NCBI GenBank assembly: GCA_024699855.1
Contig: JAMPIQ010000001.1
Span: 6,448,001-6,512,000 of the forward strand
Reading direction: 5' to 3'
DNA length: 64,000 nucleotides
Source: Aphelenchoides besseyi
Taxonomy: Eukaryota > Nematoda > Chromadorea > Rhabditida > Aphelenchoididae
Under the pieces are notes generated by a model, which saw only the letters and a list, made by a program, of their open reading frames with translations, did no database searches and was not told the origin of the DNA. Made by a program: the position numbers and the translations under genes. Of this stretch, positions 24,527 through 35,105 are shown piece by piece (positions within the stretch are counted from its first letter, which is position 1; each line of letters starts with the position of its first letter).

Positions 24527-24598
24527 GGGGATATAGCTCAGGGGTAGAGCGCTCGCTTTGCATGCGAGAAGTCTGGGGTTCAATTCCCCATATCTCCA
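24527..24598 (+). tRNA. tRNA-Ala (TGC)
   Basis: GGGGATA pairs with TATCTCC, giving the G3:U70 wobble that is the major alanine identity element. Loop TTTGCAT gives anticodon TGC; T arm GGGGTTCAATTCCCC. Discriminator A. Confidence 0.96.
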
Positions 24599-24769
24599 GT
24601 CGTTTAGTTTTGCACGTCGTTGAGTCATCAGTTGGAAGTTGTTTTTGAACTGATTGGAAGGTGAATTTGCATGTTGAAAGGATTTCATTTCTGCAGTCAA
24701 CCGGTTACTCTCGGTTTGCTGTTTTTCCAATTTATCCATTTGCTTTCAGGCAGCACGAACTCCAATAGA

Positions 24770-27002
24770 ATGCTCGGTGGCATTCAGATCGTGTTCTTTT
24801 TGGTGCCAATTGTCTTCGGCGACCAGATTCCCGACCATTACAAAGTCCACAAGTTCTTTCCAGCGGGAGAACAAGCGTGTGACAACTCGACCGCCGGTCC
24901 CCGTCATCGCGTATTCTGTTCCGGTCGACTGTTGGAAGCGGTCATGGCGTTCAACATGTACGAGGACTCCAAGACCTTTGTGGATCAAGCGCTCAAGTTC
25001 TATGCCGACGAAGTGATGGCCAACTTCAGCATTGCGTTTCCAACCGACGAGGACATCACGCAGGAAAAGTTGAGAACGTTTCTCGAGGCCCATTTCTTGA
25101 AGGCTGGGACTGAGCTGGCAGGGTATGAATCAGATGAACAAAACAATTTCTCTCTTTCAGCCACAAACCACTTGATTACGTGCCCGAACCCCGCAAACTG
25201 CGTTTGATTCGGGATCCGGAGCTGCGGTACTATGCCTACGCGCTGAACAACCTGTGGCCATCGCTTTCGAAGTCCATAAACCCTCGGATGATCAACGAGT
25301 CCGAGAAGCACACGCTCATTTACGTTCCACATCCATTCATCGTTCCGGGCGGTCGTTTCCGTGAGTACTATTACTGGTGAGTTCGGAGACGAAGGTGGTG
25401 ATTTGATTGTTCAGGGACACTTACTGGGTCATCAAAGGGCTTATTGCGTCTGGTAACTGCGCACATGAATTAGGTGATTAACGTTGTGGTTTAGGGATGC
25501 ACACAATGATTCGAAGCATTCTGAGCAACTTTGTCTACATTATCGACACGTACGGAATGATTCCGAATGGCGGTCGCATTTACTACTTGGCTCGTTCCCA
25601 ACCACCACTACTGTCCGGCATGTTCTACGAGTACTACGAAGCGACTGGTGATCTCAAGTTCGTCAGAAAAAACATTCACGTGTTGGAAAAGGCAAACAGT
25701 AGAAGACAACTTTCAATCGCTGCTGAGTGTTTAGGAACTGGAATTCTGGGACAAACATCGTTCCGTGAATGTGACTATCAATGGCCAGAATCACGTGGTA
25801 TTTCAATTTCGCGCCGGCTCCAACGTTCCGCGGCCCGAGAGTTTTCGCGAAGATGTCGAGTTGGTGCGAAACGTCGAGTCGTGGAAAGAGAGAAGCCGCG
25901 TATGGCGCAATTTGGCGAGTGCTGCGGGTTGGTTACTTCGCCATTGGAGAGCTGTGATTGCTGTTGCAGAATCGGGTCTGGACTTCTCCAGTCGCTGGTT
26001 CAAGAACCAAACCGAACTGTCGACTATCGATACGACCAACGTTGTGCCCGTGGAATTGAACGCTTTCATTTGCTGGAATCTCAACATCCTCTCCTATTTC
26101 TACGGTCTTATTCCCGGTAAGCGACGCCACTAGTGCTGTCAATTGGTTGTTGAATTAGGAGAAGGAGAAAAGGAGTCCTACTATCGCACTCGACTGTTCA
26201 AGTTCCGTAGTTCGTTCCAGAAAGTGTTCTTTGTCGAGAAGGAAGACGGCTGGTATGACTACAATCTTCGCGAACGCAACAACTTCATCGAGTTCTATCC
26301 GAGCAATGCCATTCCGATGTTCACTCAATGCTACGATTCAATGGACATTCGAAAAGTGGAACGAGCTTTCGATCGTCTACGTCGTTTCGGGGCTTTCGGA
26401 TTCAACAACGGCGTTCCGAGTTCACTGCACAACGGAACTCGTCAGCAATGGTCAGTTGGACGTGAGTGATTCTTTTCTCGACCTGATTCTTCCAGGGACT
26501 ACCCCAACTCATGGCCACCATTCCAACACATGCTCATCGAGGGTCTGCGACGCTCCGAGAGTCCCCAGTTGCAGGAAGAAGGCTTCGATCTGGCAAAGCA
26601 GTGGGTTCGTGTGAACTACGAGAACTTCAAAAAGTCGGGCAAAATGTGGGAAAAGTACAATGTTGATGGAGACCTTGGAATCGGCGGCGAATATCCGTAA
26701 GTTGTGATCGGACTTGTTCTCATCATCGGTCTTGTTCAGAGTTCAGGCGGGTTTCGGTTGGACGAATGGAGTGGTGAGCAGTGACCTGATCGGCTAATCA
26801 GTTGGTTCAGATTCTCGACTTGTTGGTCGCCTACGCCGATCGCTTCGATTTGCAGTCGATTATGAAAACAGATCGCAATCTGGAAATCGATTTTGGCGTG
26901 GAAGAACCACGTCGTGTTCGTCCGAAGAAATCAGTGGCTGTAGCTCAAACGGTCGGGCACTTGACGATTGTTGTGTTCGGTCTTGTTGCTTTCTATTTGT
27001 AG
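24770..27002 (+). CDS. Trehalase (GH37), arm A copy, frame broken by a 2-nt deletion
   Basis: Hydrolyses trehalose to two glucose. Start at ATG 24770 (MLGGIQIVFFLVPIVFG signal peptide, right after a TTTCAG acceptor). GH37 landmarks: PGGRFREYYYWDTYW (signature 1), PNGGRIYYLARSQPP, ESGLDFSSRW with the catalytic-acid Asp, QQWDYPNSWPPFQ (signature 2, joined across the intron at about 26456-26497), then GGEYPVQAGFGWTNG holding the second catalytic Glu. The C-terminus ends in a hydrophobic tail (VVFGLVAFYL), suggesting a GPI or membrane anchor. Breakage: the A-run at 25694-25696 is AAA here but AAAAA in the other arm; only the longer version keeps the frame through the following 36-nt intron into ELEFWDKHRSV. 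Homopolymer miscall is as likely as true loss. Confidence 0.9.
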
Positions 27003-27392
27003 TAGCTATCAGTAAATAGTCTCAGTTAAAGATGTCGTTCGGGTCTTCGATTGTCTAAGTGACTGCTCGTTTGATCCATTTTTTCACGTTGTTCAACGGG
27101 GTAGACCCATTGATCTGAGGACCAGAAAACAACTCATTGGAAATGCAAAACCCGATCAAAAGTCGAGAGTTGGAACATGAGATTGAATGCCACCGGCGGA
27201 TTAAGAGTTCAACTGCTGGTGATTATGAAGTCTAATGAATGCTAATCGCTCATGCGTTCAGTACTGACGAGAAGAGTGAACTTCGATGACTTCCCCCTTC
27301 AGTACATAGTTGAGTATAAAAAGGCCAATTGAATTCAGATTCTCCAACAAAGTCGACTTCATTCGGTTTACGTCCAGTCTACGCAAATCGCA
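27003..27392. promoter_or_regulatory. Promoter region of the aromatic-rich secreted gene, TATA box at 27315-27321
   Basis: A clear TATAAAA at 27315-27321 lies 72 bp before the ATG at 27393. The rest of the interval shows no exon-like frame and also holds the trehalase 3' end. A TATA box this well formed suggests strong, regulated expression, as for the vitellogenin gene. Confidence 0.55.
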
Positions 27393-29169
27393 ATGATGAA
27401 GTCGGTCGTCTTAGCTTTAGCGCTCTTCGTTGTTGCTACCCGTAAGTTGATAGTCCGAATACAAGCATCCAGTTGTTTCCAGATGCTACGGATTGCACCA
27501 GTTGGAAGGATTGGTTCGATCTAGAGACCAGTACCTGTCAATCGCTCTGCGAAGAGCCTCCGACCGAGAAAACAACCAACAAAGCCGCTTCAACTCCGCC
27601 TGCTGGGTCCACAACCTTGTCCGGATTCACGACTGTTAGCGCCGGTTACACGCCGACTGCTGGCGAGTGTGTTTGTGTTCCTTCCACGCCCTCTGTTCCT
27701 GTCGAGTCCTCATCGACTCCAGCAGCCTCGAGCATCCTGCCATTGGTCTCGACCACCCAATTCGTTGCCGGTTCGACGGCCGAGGAATATCACTCGCATT
27801 GCATTTTGATCGAAGTCTTCTACAACTTCACCATCCTCTTCGAAGGCGAGTTGCAAATCATTTGGTTGAACTTTGTCGAACACTGCGAAAAGACCATCTT
27901 TGCCGTCGAATGGTACACGGCCGAGGTCAAGTTCATCAAATGTGTCTACGCTCTGAAGGCGCTTTTCGTTCAATACGAGGAAATCAAAATCGCTTTGCAA
28001 TACCAGTGGATCGCTCAATGGGGATATGTCATCGATCTCTTCACCGTCGTCGTCAATGTTCAATACGAATACATCGGTGTTACGATCGAGATCGATTCCG
28101 AAGGCTCGTGCCCGCTCTTCGACGCTCTCCTCAACTACACCAGCGGAAACTCGCAACAACACAACGCGGTGATCACCCTCATTCAAGAACTCACGGTCAT
28201 CATCCAATCCTCCTATTACTCCCAATTCGACAAGTACTACTTGATCAACGTCAAGTTCTCGGCCTTCTTCGCCCAATACTCATCGTGGCAAGTCGAGTTC
28301 TACGGCATCGAGATTATTGGATTCGGAAGTCTCGAGCAGTTCATCTCAGTCACTTATGTCGTAAGTTTTGTGTTCGAGTTGCTCTCGACCGCTCGTTTAG
28401 TTCGAACAAATCACGACTGTCGATGTGGTTATTGGTGGCTCAGTGAGCAACTGTGTTCTGTTGCAAGTGCTCTTGGAGGCCTCCCAGAACACCAGCTACT
28501 CGACTTCCGTTCGCTCATCCATCAAACAGTTCTACCAAGTCTGCTACGAGTTCTTCCAAGTCGAAGTTGATGTCTACGTGCGTCTGGAGTTCTTCATCAA
28601 TCAGACATTCCAATGGTACTTGTTGGAAGAGTGGTTCGTCGAATACGTGTACGGATTGGAGTTGGCCGAGTGGGGATCTTTCTACCAGTTGATTGCTTCC
28701 GGCTACTTCGTAGGTTTCCAGCAATCGGTCACTAATTTCGAGTTCAGTATGAGCACTGTGGATGGCAAACTCACATTACGACTTCGGCCGCCTCTTCGAC
28801 CTCTGCTCTTCCCGAATCGACTACGGCTCAAGCCGAATGCAGTTCGCGTGACGAGTTGATCGTCGTCGGTGCATGCAACAACACCGTTTTCACCACCTAC
28901 ATCAACAAAGCTTATGCGACCTGGTCCGCAAGCTACCAAACCCAGTTCAGCGGATACAAGTGAGTTGAGTTCTGTGGATTCGGTTGACTGTTTGCAGGAA
29001 ACGTGTGGAAAGTTTGATTTGGTCGTCGATCAGCGTTTCGGAGAAGTTGACTCAAATCTCGCAAGTTCTCGGCAACTACGCGACTGATGAGCGTCAAACG
29101 ACCTTGGAAGCCGTGCAAATCGCTTCGTGGGGCACGGTCGGTCAGTTCTGCGGATGCAGCGGCTACTAA
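27393..29169 (+). CDS. Aromatic-rich secreted protein, arm A copy, frame slip near 28,767
   Basis: Signal peptide SVVLALALFVVAT; introns about 27442-27482, 28361-28400 and 28960-28997. The mature protein has a Cys-containing start (CTSWKDWFDLETSTCQSLC), a Thr/Ser/Pro linker with likely O-glycosylation, then a long region very rich in Tyr, Phe, Trp, Gln and Glu with few charges of Lys/Arg (QYQWIAQWGYVIDLF, QWYLLEEWFVEYVYGLE), a second Thr/Ser linker and a short Cys-containing tail ending GQFCGCSGY. Spliced exon length is not a multiple of three: the frame changes by one base near AAA 28767-28769 (seen in both arms), between the aromatic region and the TSAASSTSALPESTTAQA linker. One more A would make it continuous. 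Family not recognised; could be a surface, cuticle or mucin-like protein. Confidence 0.72.
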
Positions 29170-29488
29170 GCCGATCGCCGGATCCATTTGTGTCGATCCT
29201 ACGGGCAATCAACTGGGACATTAGGTCGCGTTGATTCTTTTGCAAATTAGTTCATGTGCTCAGTAACTGCGGTTTTTCAACTCGAAATAAACTCATAGTT
29301 CGAACTTGTGAAGCGGTGCCTATTCGTAGTAGAGAGTGACTTCAACAAAGTTCGCAGACTGAACTACTCGACTATCAGCGAATAGTTGTGGTCCTGATCG
29401 AGCCAAAGAGCTCTGGAGTTGACAGCAATCCTTCAACACGAACTTCTCACCTACGAGTAGAAACGCCCACAGCTTCGGAAACGTGTGT
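29170..29488. other. Intergenic, 3' end of secreted gene to tRNA-Ser
   Basis: AATAAA at about 29286 is a polyadenylation signal candidate. No exon-like frame. Confidence 0.4.
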
Positions 29489-29569
29489 GCAGTCATGCCC
29501 GAGCGGTTAAGGGGATTGACTCGAAATCAATTGGTTTCGGCCGCGCAGGTTCGAATCCTGCTGACTGCG
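29489..29569 (+). tRNA. tRNA-Ser (CGA)
   Basis: Same backbone as the tRNA-Ser 5.2 kb upstream, but loop CTCGAAA gives anticodon CGA. Acceptor GCAGTCA/TGACTGC, long variable arm, T arm CAGGTTCGAATCCTG. Confidence 0.95.
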
Positions 29570-29737
29570 AACATTTTTGCTCTTGAACTCGTGCTTAGAA
29601 CATCAGGTCGACTCGACCGAGTCTTGAAACAGCTACGGGACCAACCATTTCCCTTCTCATTCAAACTTCTTGTTTTAAGAAAACTCGTGTTTCCGTCGAA
29701 TTCATTTTGAATTTGTCGAATCGATTGAACGGCGACA

Positions 29738-30530
29738 ATGCAACGAGTTCACGCCGTTTTTCTTCTGCTCTCCACTTTCTGCGCAATCATCTTCACGACC
29801 TTGCTGGTCCAGCACAACCATCAGGTGCCGAACAGAGTTCCTAGGGAACCAGCAGCAAGTGAGGAGTCTGATCGTACCTTCAAACGCGCAGCTCCACCGC
29901 TCCCCAGTCCACAAATCAACTTCACTTCACTGGTCTACTTTGTCGAGGTGAGTTCTCGAGTACACTCATCTGTGACTCTTCTCCTTCAGGACGTGAAATT
30001 GTGTCACCAAGACTTTCGACCCGAGAATATGCAGGCTTTTCGACGAGCGAACGAAGCCTTTCGAATGATCCTCGACATTCGATCGCCGATTCTCTGTGTC
30101 GCCAATTTCGCTCCGGACAGAACCCTTAACAAGTACGAATACGGTCGGCGGTCTTCTCTGTCGAATAACCACTCGTTTAGACGTGTTTCTGTTGTATCAG
30201 CCGTATCGCAAACTGCTCCGGGATCTGGCCAACATTCACGCCCTCGGACCGCTAGTGGCCGAACACGCGTGTAGTCCCTACATTGACCCGGAGGTCGCTG
30301 GTCGTGAACCAGTTGCTTTGGACTCCGGTTGCAATTGCATCGCCTACACTTCGCCTCCGAATGACATCAGTCTCGTTCATTCGGTCAACGTGGCCACCGA
30401 TTGGGTTTGTTGCTGTTTGCCGCGAGCTGTCAACACCGCAACTCGGACAACGAAGCCGCTGGAGTTCTTCGATTCGCTGGACAAGTATCTCGATGTTCGT
30501 CCTGAAGAAGGAATGTCATCTCCCGTCTGA
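29738..30530 (+). CDS. Signal-anchored or secreted protein, unrecognised (arm A copy)
   Basis: Three exons (introns 29948-29989 and 30144-30180) give 237 residues in frame. The N-terminus MQRVHAVFLLLSTFCAIIF is a signal peptide or type II anchor, followed by a Pro-rich linker (RAAPPLPSPQINF) and a folded-looking domain: ENMQAFRRANEAFRMILDIR, FLLYQPYRKLLRDLANIHAL, then cysteines in EHACSP, SGCNCIAYTS and DWVCCCLP. The pattern (type II anchor, stem, lumenal Cys domain) is typical of Golgi or secreted enzymes, but no family motif is recognised. The gene is identical in the second arm. Confidence 0.68.
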
Positions 30531-30611
30531 GAAGTTTTCTGAACAAACTTTCTGTAGAACACTTGTGTATTAAATTGACATACACCTTCGATTGTTTCAA
30601 CAAGTTAGAAT

Positions 30612-31399
30612 CGATCATTCGATTAACACGAAGAAAAGTTATTTGCAATAAAATTACTTTTTGTTTGGCTACTGCTTGTTTTTTTCTTGCACTTTTTTGC
30701 TAAAATTGAAGTTGTCACCAATTAACTCGAAAGTAGAAATCTGAAACGCATCCGGAGATTAATCTGCGGTAGAAACTAAAAACACCCGACTTGCTTCAGC
30801 TACCAACAGCATTTAACCGAAGAACTTGTTCACGGAAGTGATGGTAGGAAGCGTCGTAGATTTGAAGTGAAGCAGAAACGGCGGGTGTGAATTTCAATCC
30901 ACAGCTTTTCGAGTACTCGCAGCCATTTTTTTCTTGTACTCAGAATTTAACTCAAAAGAACGAGTGTTTGTAGTGAGATGTTTGAAAAGCAGAGTGTAGA
31001 ACCCTGATAGCAAAGCGCACTAATACGATAAAAGAACAGTGAAACCGACTGCTAAGAAACGCAAAGCAGATAAACTGACCGAATTCACGTGACCGCTTTT
31101 TTGCGGCCAAAACGTTTGAGAATCCGTCAGACACCCCAAAATTTTTGGTTTGTTGAAAAGAAGTTTCTGCTGAGTGAAAGCAGAAGTAGTCTCCCGATTC
31201 TGTTGTTTGCTTCTTCCGCTTGTTTTTGCGTCCCTCGAAATCTGTTCGTATGATCTTGAAATCGATCCGTTTCATCTCCTTTCTGTTAAATTCGATTTCC
31301 TCGGAGTTAAAGTTCACCGGTCGCTCATTCATGAAAAGTTGCTGTTGAGCAGTTTGACTCGTTTTTCCTTTCATCCGTTAAGTAAATTTCGATTTTACG
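30612..31399. other. Unique DNA just inside the duplication, no supported gene
   Basis: Starts at the arm A inner breakpoint. Open frames on both strands (for example minus 31374-30952) lack start context and splice-consistent exons. The right end is the upstream region of the adenylate kinase gene. Confidence 0.4.
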
Positions 31400-32241
31400 A
31401 TGGTAAGTTTGCAAATGCAGTTCGCCTTCGCAATTGATCTTTAGGCTCCAATTGAACGCAAAAACATCGATTTGTCGTCGTTGAAAAAAGCGAATGTTCC
31501 GGTGTTTTTTATCGTTGGTAAGTGAAGCGTTCGAAGTCATGGATCCAATCGTGCTATTAGGTGGTCCGGGATCGGGAAAGGGGACTCAGTGTGAGAAGAT
31601 CGTTGCTAAGTATGGGCTCACTCATTTGAGTTCCGGTGATTTGCTTCGAGAAGAAGTTAAGTCGGGATCTCCACGTGGTGGTCAATTGACGAAAATGATG
31701 CAAGCAGGAGAATTGGTTCCACTGGTCAGTGCACTCATTTGTAATTTATTTGATTTCGTAATCTTAGGAGATCGTGCTTGATTTAATCAAAGAAGCAATG
31801 GTCAAAGCGATAGGAAAGAAAAGCAACGGATTTCTAATTGATGGATATCCGCGTGAAGTGAAACAAGGAGATCAATTTGAATTGGAGGTATCAAAGAAAT
31901 ATCAAACAGAAGAGAGTCTTGTATTTCAGATTCAATCCAGTAAATTGGTCATCTTCTTTGATGTAAGCGAAGAAACACTCGTGAGCCGTTGCATGAAACG
32001 CGGTCTGACTAGCGGTCGGGTGGATGATAATGTAGAAACGATCAAAAAACGTCTTCAAACATTTCAACAAGCCACCAAACCAGTGATTGAGCATTATGAG
32101 AAGAAAAATAAGCTTGTGCGCGTGAGTAACTGAAAACAACTTGGCATTGTAATACTCAGGTTTCAGATCAAAGGCGAGGGATCGGTGGATAAAATTTTCG
32201 CCGAAGTTACCAAACATCTTGACAAGGCAATGAGCAAATGA
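31400..32241 (+). CDS. Adenylate kinase, AK1 type
   Basis: The start codon is its own tiny exon (ATG 31400-31402), followed by an intron and [21 protein letters not shown]-loop [11 protein letters not shown] follows the second intron. Then the NMP-binding [21 protein letters not shown], the LID arginine motif [11 protein letters not shown], and KKRLQTF...[10 protein letters not shown], ending [15 protein letters not shown]. Catalyses AMP + ATP to 2 ADP in the cytosol. The short LID and about 205-residue length match AK1 rather than the long AK2 form. All catalytic Arg and Lys positions appear intact. Five or six introns, mostly about 40 nt. Confidence 0.94.
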
Positions 32242-32868
32242 GATTTGAGCTTGTAGATTTACAGAATAAACTGCTTTCCTTATTCGTAGTAGAAAAAAAC
32301 TTGCAGCTGACTTCTTCCGTTGTTATTCGATGAAACATTTGTGGTGGTGGAGAAAAATGTTGTCTTAAGAAAAAGGAATAAGCCTTGTTTTCTTATACAT
32401 ACTACCGCTGTTTTTAAAATCAAACAATGCTGCTGATCGGCAGTTGCAATTGCGTAGTTTTTGCTTTCTTATGTCGATTTGCGCTTATCAATTGACGGTG
32501 GATTCCCATCTCCAAGTTGATAAACGACTTTAGCTGTTTTCACTTATAGTGCGTGGTTTATTGTTTGGTCACGCAATTTGGTTCTGCACAACTCAAGCCA
32601 TAGCATAGACGCACACTACCGACCGCTCCTCTCTTCGAGTTGCCACCCTGTGTTATAGGCACCTGCAGTGGACGTTTGCGTGCGTCCAACTGCTCGGTTT
32701 CTTGGGTAAAAGTAACAAAAAGGAGTGACCAGCGCCACGTGTAGAGAAACTTTCGTCCATTCGCTTTTGCCTTAAAAAACATTCACTCGAGAGTTTCCGA
32801 CTTTCTTCGACTGTTGATTTTTGATTGACGTGTTTTTCGAAGTCTAAGTTGTCTTTGTGTTTAAGAAA
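32242..32868. other. Intergenic, no supported gene
   Basis: Contains the 3' end of adenylate kinase (AATAAA at about 32265) and the upstream region of the next gene. Minus-strand frames over 32558-33027 are overlaps with the coiled-coil gene's antisense and carry no motif. Confidence 0.4.
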
Positions 32869-34422
32869 ATGGAAAGCGTCCACAACGAGTGCAGTCCCAT
32901 CAACTTGCAAGTGTCTGAGGATCGAGATGAACGCTGGCGAAATCTGTTTGCTGAGCTCTTCGATCAATTCGATCAAAAGGCGGCCGAAGCAAAACGTCTG
33001 AAAGACGAGAATCAGCAATTGAAACAAGAACGTGAGTTGACAGTAAAAAAATTGAAATAACTATTTGAGTTCAGTTGACGAGATATATGCTGATTCTACG
33101 GTTCAGTTGTGTGCAAATTGCAATGTAAGTGTCGTTCTACGTTTTCATTATTTTTTTCTTAAATTAAGTCAAACGTTAAACAGAGCGACCAAGCAGTTCA
33201 ACAACTTGAATCTGAACTGAAAAACCTGCTAATCGACCGCAACGAAACGACAAATCTAACTCTCAAAGCGCAGTCGACAGTTGATTTGAACGTCTGTCAA
33301 TACATTGAACGAGAGGAAGATGTTTCTCCGTTCACCAGTTCCGGCGAAACCAATCAACTAGCAAACACTCCAGAAGAAGTACGTTTCTTTTCAGTTTGTC
33401 GTTGTAAAGTGCCGATTTAAGGAGCTCGAAATGTTGCGTAAACAAACAAAGAGAATGATGGCGCAAATCAAAACGAACACAACAACAATCAACGATCTTT
33501 ACGCGGATATATGTGAAGTTAGTTGTTGGTTAGTATGTTGCCTAAAGTCGGTTGTTCAGATGGGCACTGAGCTCAAAGTATCTAACGTTCGGCAAAACAA
33601 AATGAAGCAAGAAATCATCAAGAAAACACGGGAGTTCGAACAGTTGAAGGTTCAAAAATGGCAACTGGAAATTCAATTAGCGCATTTGAGCGCTCAAAAA
33701 TGTGCTGATAATGGGCAGTCAAATTCAAGCGTTAAAAGATGGACTCCCACAGCTAATTTGTTCCAACCATCGCCAAACAAACGTCCGAAACTGATGTTCA
33801 ACCAACTTCTAGCCAAAAATAAAGCGGTAATGTTGTCCAAGTTTCGCAAAGATATGGAAGGTGCGTTGAAACATGTAGATCCAAAAAACAAGGTGAATAC
33901 TTCCGTCATATTACTTAGAGTCAAGTGAATTTGCAGGACGAAACCACGAATTTGGCCGATTATAGGAATGCATCAGCGAGCGATTTTTCATTTGACGTTG
34001 TTCCGATGCATAAGGCGTTTGAGTTCAATTTCAATCAACCGAAAGACGAAGAACCGCATCCGCCTTGTGCCAACGAACTTGTCAATATCGAAGAATGGAA
34101 CGAAGTTGCATCGGTTTCTAGTCCATTTATAGACGCATTCGGTGAAACCTTTGCTTTTTTCAAAAAGCCAAACAAATTACCGGAAGTTACTGCAGCTTCA
34201 TCAAACCACTCGATTCCAACTTCTTCGAATGAAAATACAAACGAACCTCAGTTAACGCATCAACAGCTCGACTACAAATTCATGAATCTGTCTACTTCAA
34301 CCGCTTTGTCGTTCTCATCAGACGACTCCTCGGATGAATTCGGACCGCTGGTTTCTGCGAAGAGTTTTTCGTCGTCGACCGGATCGTGGGAAGCGTTGAA
34401 CGTGGAATCAACAGAAAATTAA
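32869..34422 (+). CDS. Coiled-coil protein, unrecognised
   Basis: Start ATG 32869. Six exons joined in frame. Residues about 20-55 form a coiled coil (LFDQFDQKAAEAKRLKDENQ); a CANCN pair follows; further heptad-like stretches include QLESELKNLLIDRNET and KMKQEIIKKTREFEQLKVQK. A basic patch (SPNKRPKLMFNQLLAKNK) could be a nuclear localisation signal. The C-terminal third is acidic and Ser-rich (SFSSDDSSDEFGPLVSAK). The overall shape suggests a nuclear scaffold or chromatin/transcription-associated protein, but no family is recognised. Confidence 0.7.
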
Positions 34423-34637
34423 ATCGATTTTCTTGAATTCTCTGTAACTACTCTCCATTTTCTTGACTATTGTCAAACTGTTAATATGTTCTGTACTTTT
34501 AGAAATCGTTTAGTTCCAAACATTCTCACAAGTTTTTAACAAAAAATCATTGTCTTTTTATCTCACTTTTTTAGTTTCAACAAGTAACCTCAACGTTTTT
34601 CATTCAAAATTGGTTTTCAAACATAATAAACATTCTG

Positions 34638-35105
34638 TTAACAACTATAGTCGACGATGATTGGCATTCCATTTAGGTCGAAAAGAAGGTTCTTCGGTTT
34701 GATTTCCACGTGAATGATGCAATAGGTGTGCAAGTAGACTAGAGCTTGCAATACATCCAAGAGAATTTCTCAATCACATGGTTCTAGTATCTATCATTTG
34801 TTTCTGTATCATTGTCCAAACTATCATCGTACACTTTAGTTTGTATACAAACATTTAGCTTTTTCCCATGCGAAACTAAAGCGGATACCGTTGAGATGGT
34901 TGATAAACGTTAACAACACAATCTCGCGAATCTGTTCATCGCGATTGCTATGCTCTTTGTACAGCATGCCGATTTTGATTACGTAGATGTGCTCTTCGTC
35001 TTTTGATTTCGCCTTTATAATCTAAACCAAAATTTATGGTGATCTTTCTCTACGACACTCCCGTTTCCAAAATAACTCGCTACCAACTTTTTAATGTGGA
35101 CTGAG
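34638..35105 (-). pseudogene. Decayed protein-kinase relic (GSK3/CMGC-like)
   Basis: On the minus strand, fragments of a kinase domain appear in the right order. A glycine-loop-like SYFGNGSVVEK (near 35,080-35,050). A beta3/alphaC-like HIYVIKIGMLYKEH ... EQIREIVLLTFINHLNGI (near 35,010-34,890). A catalytic-loop-like LVYLHTYCIIHVEIKPKNLL with HRDLKPEN changed to HVEIKPKN, followed by MPIIVDYS in place of the DFG segment (34,775-34,638). Frames are interrupted by stops and the HRD Asp and DFG are lost. An open frame at 35,809-35,276 may be an old 5' exon. It could be an expressed pseudokinase with unusual splicing, but decay is more likely. Confidence 0.5.

Larger units (their letters stand above)
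23675..30611 (+). repeat. Inverted duplication, arm A (6.94 kb)
   Basis: Reverse complement of 57,058-64,000. Position x in this arm maps to 87,675 minus x at the left end, falling stepwise to 87,669 minus x at the right end. All changes in offset come from homopolymer-length differences; tRNAs, exons and introns otherwise match wherever I compared them. The right boundary is sharp: after GTTAGAAT at 30,611 the arms diverge. The left boundary is set only by the end of the window, so the duplication may extend further left. Confidence 0.97.

Noticed and set aside
25733..25740. In-frame TAG in trehalase as true pseudogene stop or recoding
   Set aside because: The TAG is the end of a 36-nt GT...TTTAG intron; splicing restores the family sequence exactly.
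25931..25973. Extra G between arms in trehalase as a third frameshift
   Set aside because: It falls in a short intron between SAA and ESGLDFSSRW and does not affect the spliced product.
27667..28446. 259-codon plus-strand frame rich in Arg and His
   Set aside because: It is the +1 frame of the aromatic-rich secreted gene; its His/Arg composition is the by-product of TTC/TAC/GTC codons. The mirror frame in arm B has the same origin.
30952..31374. 140-codon minus-strand frame near the adenylate kinase gene
   Set aside because: No splice or start context, AT-driven composition, overlaps the kinase upstream region.
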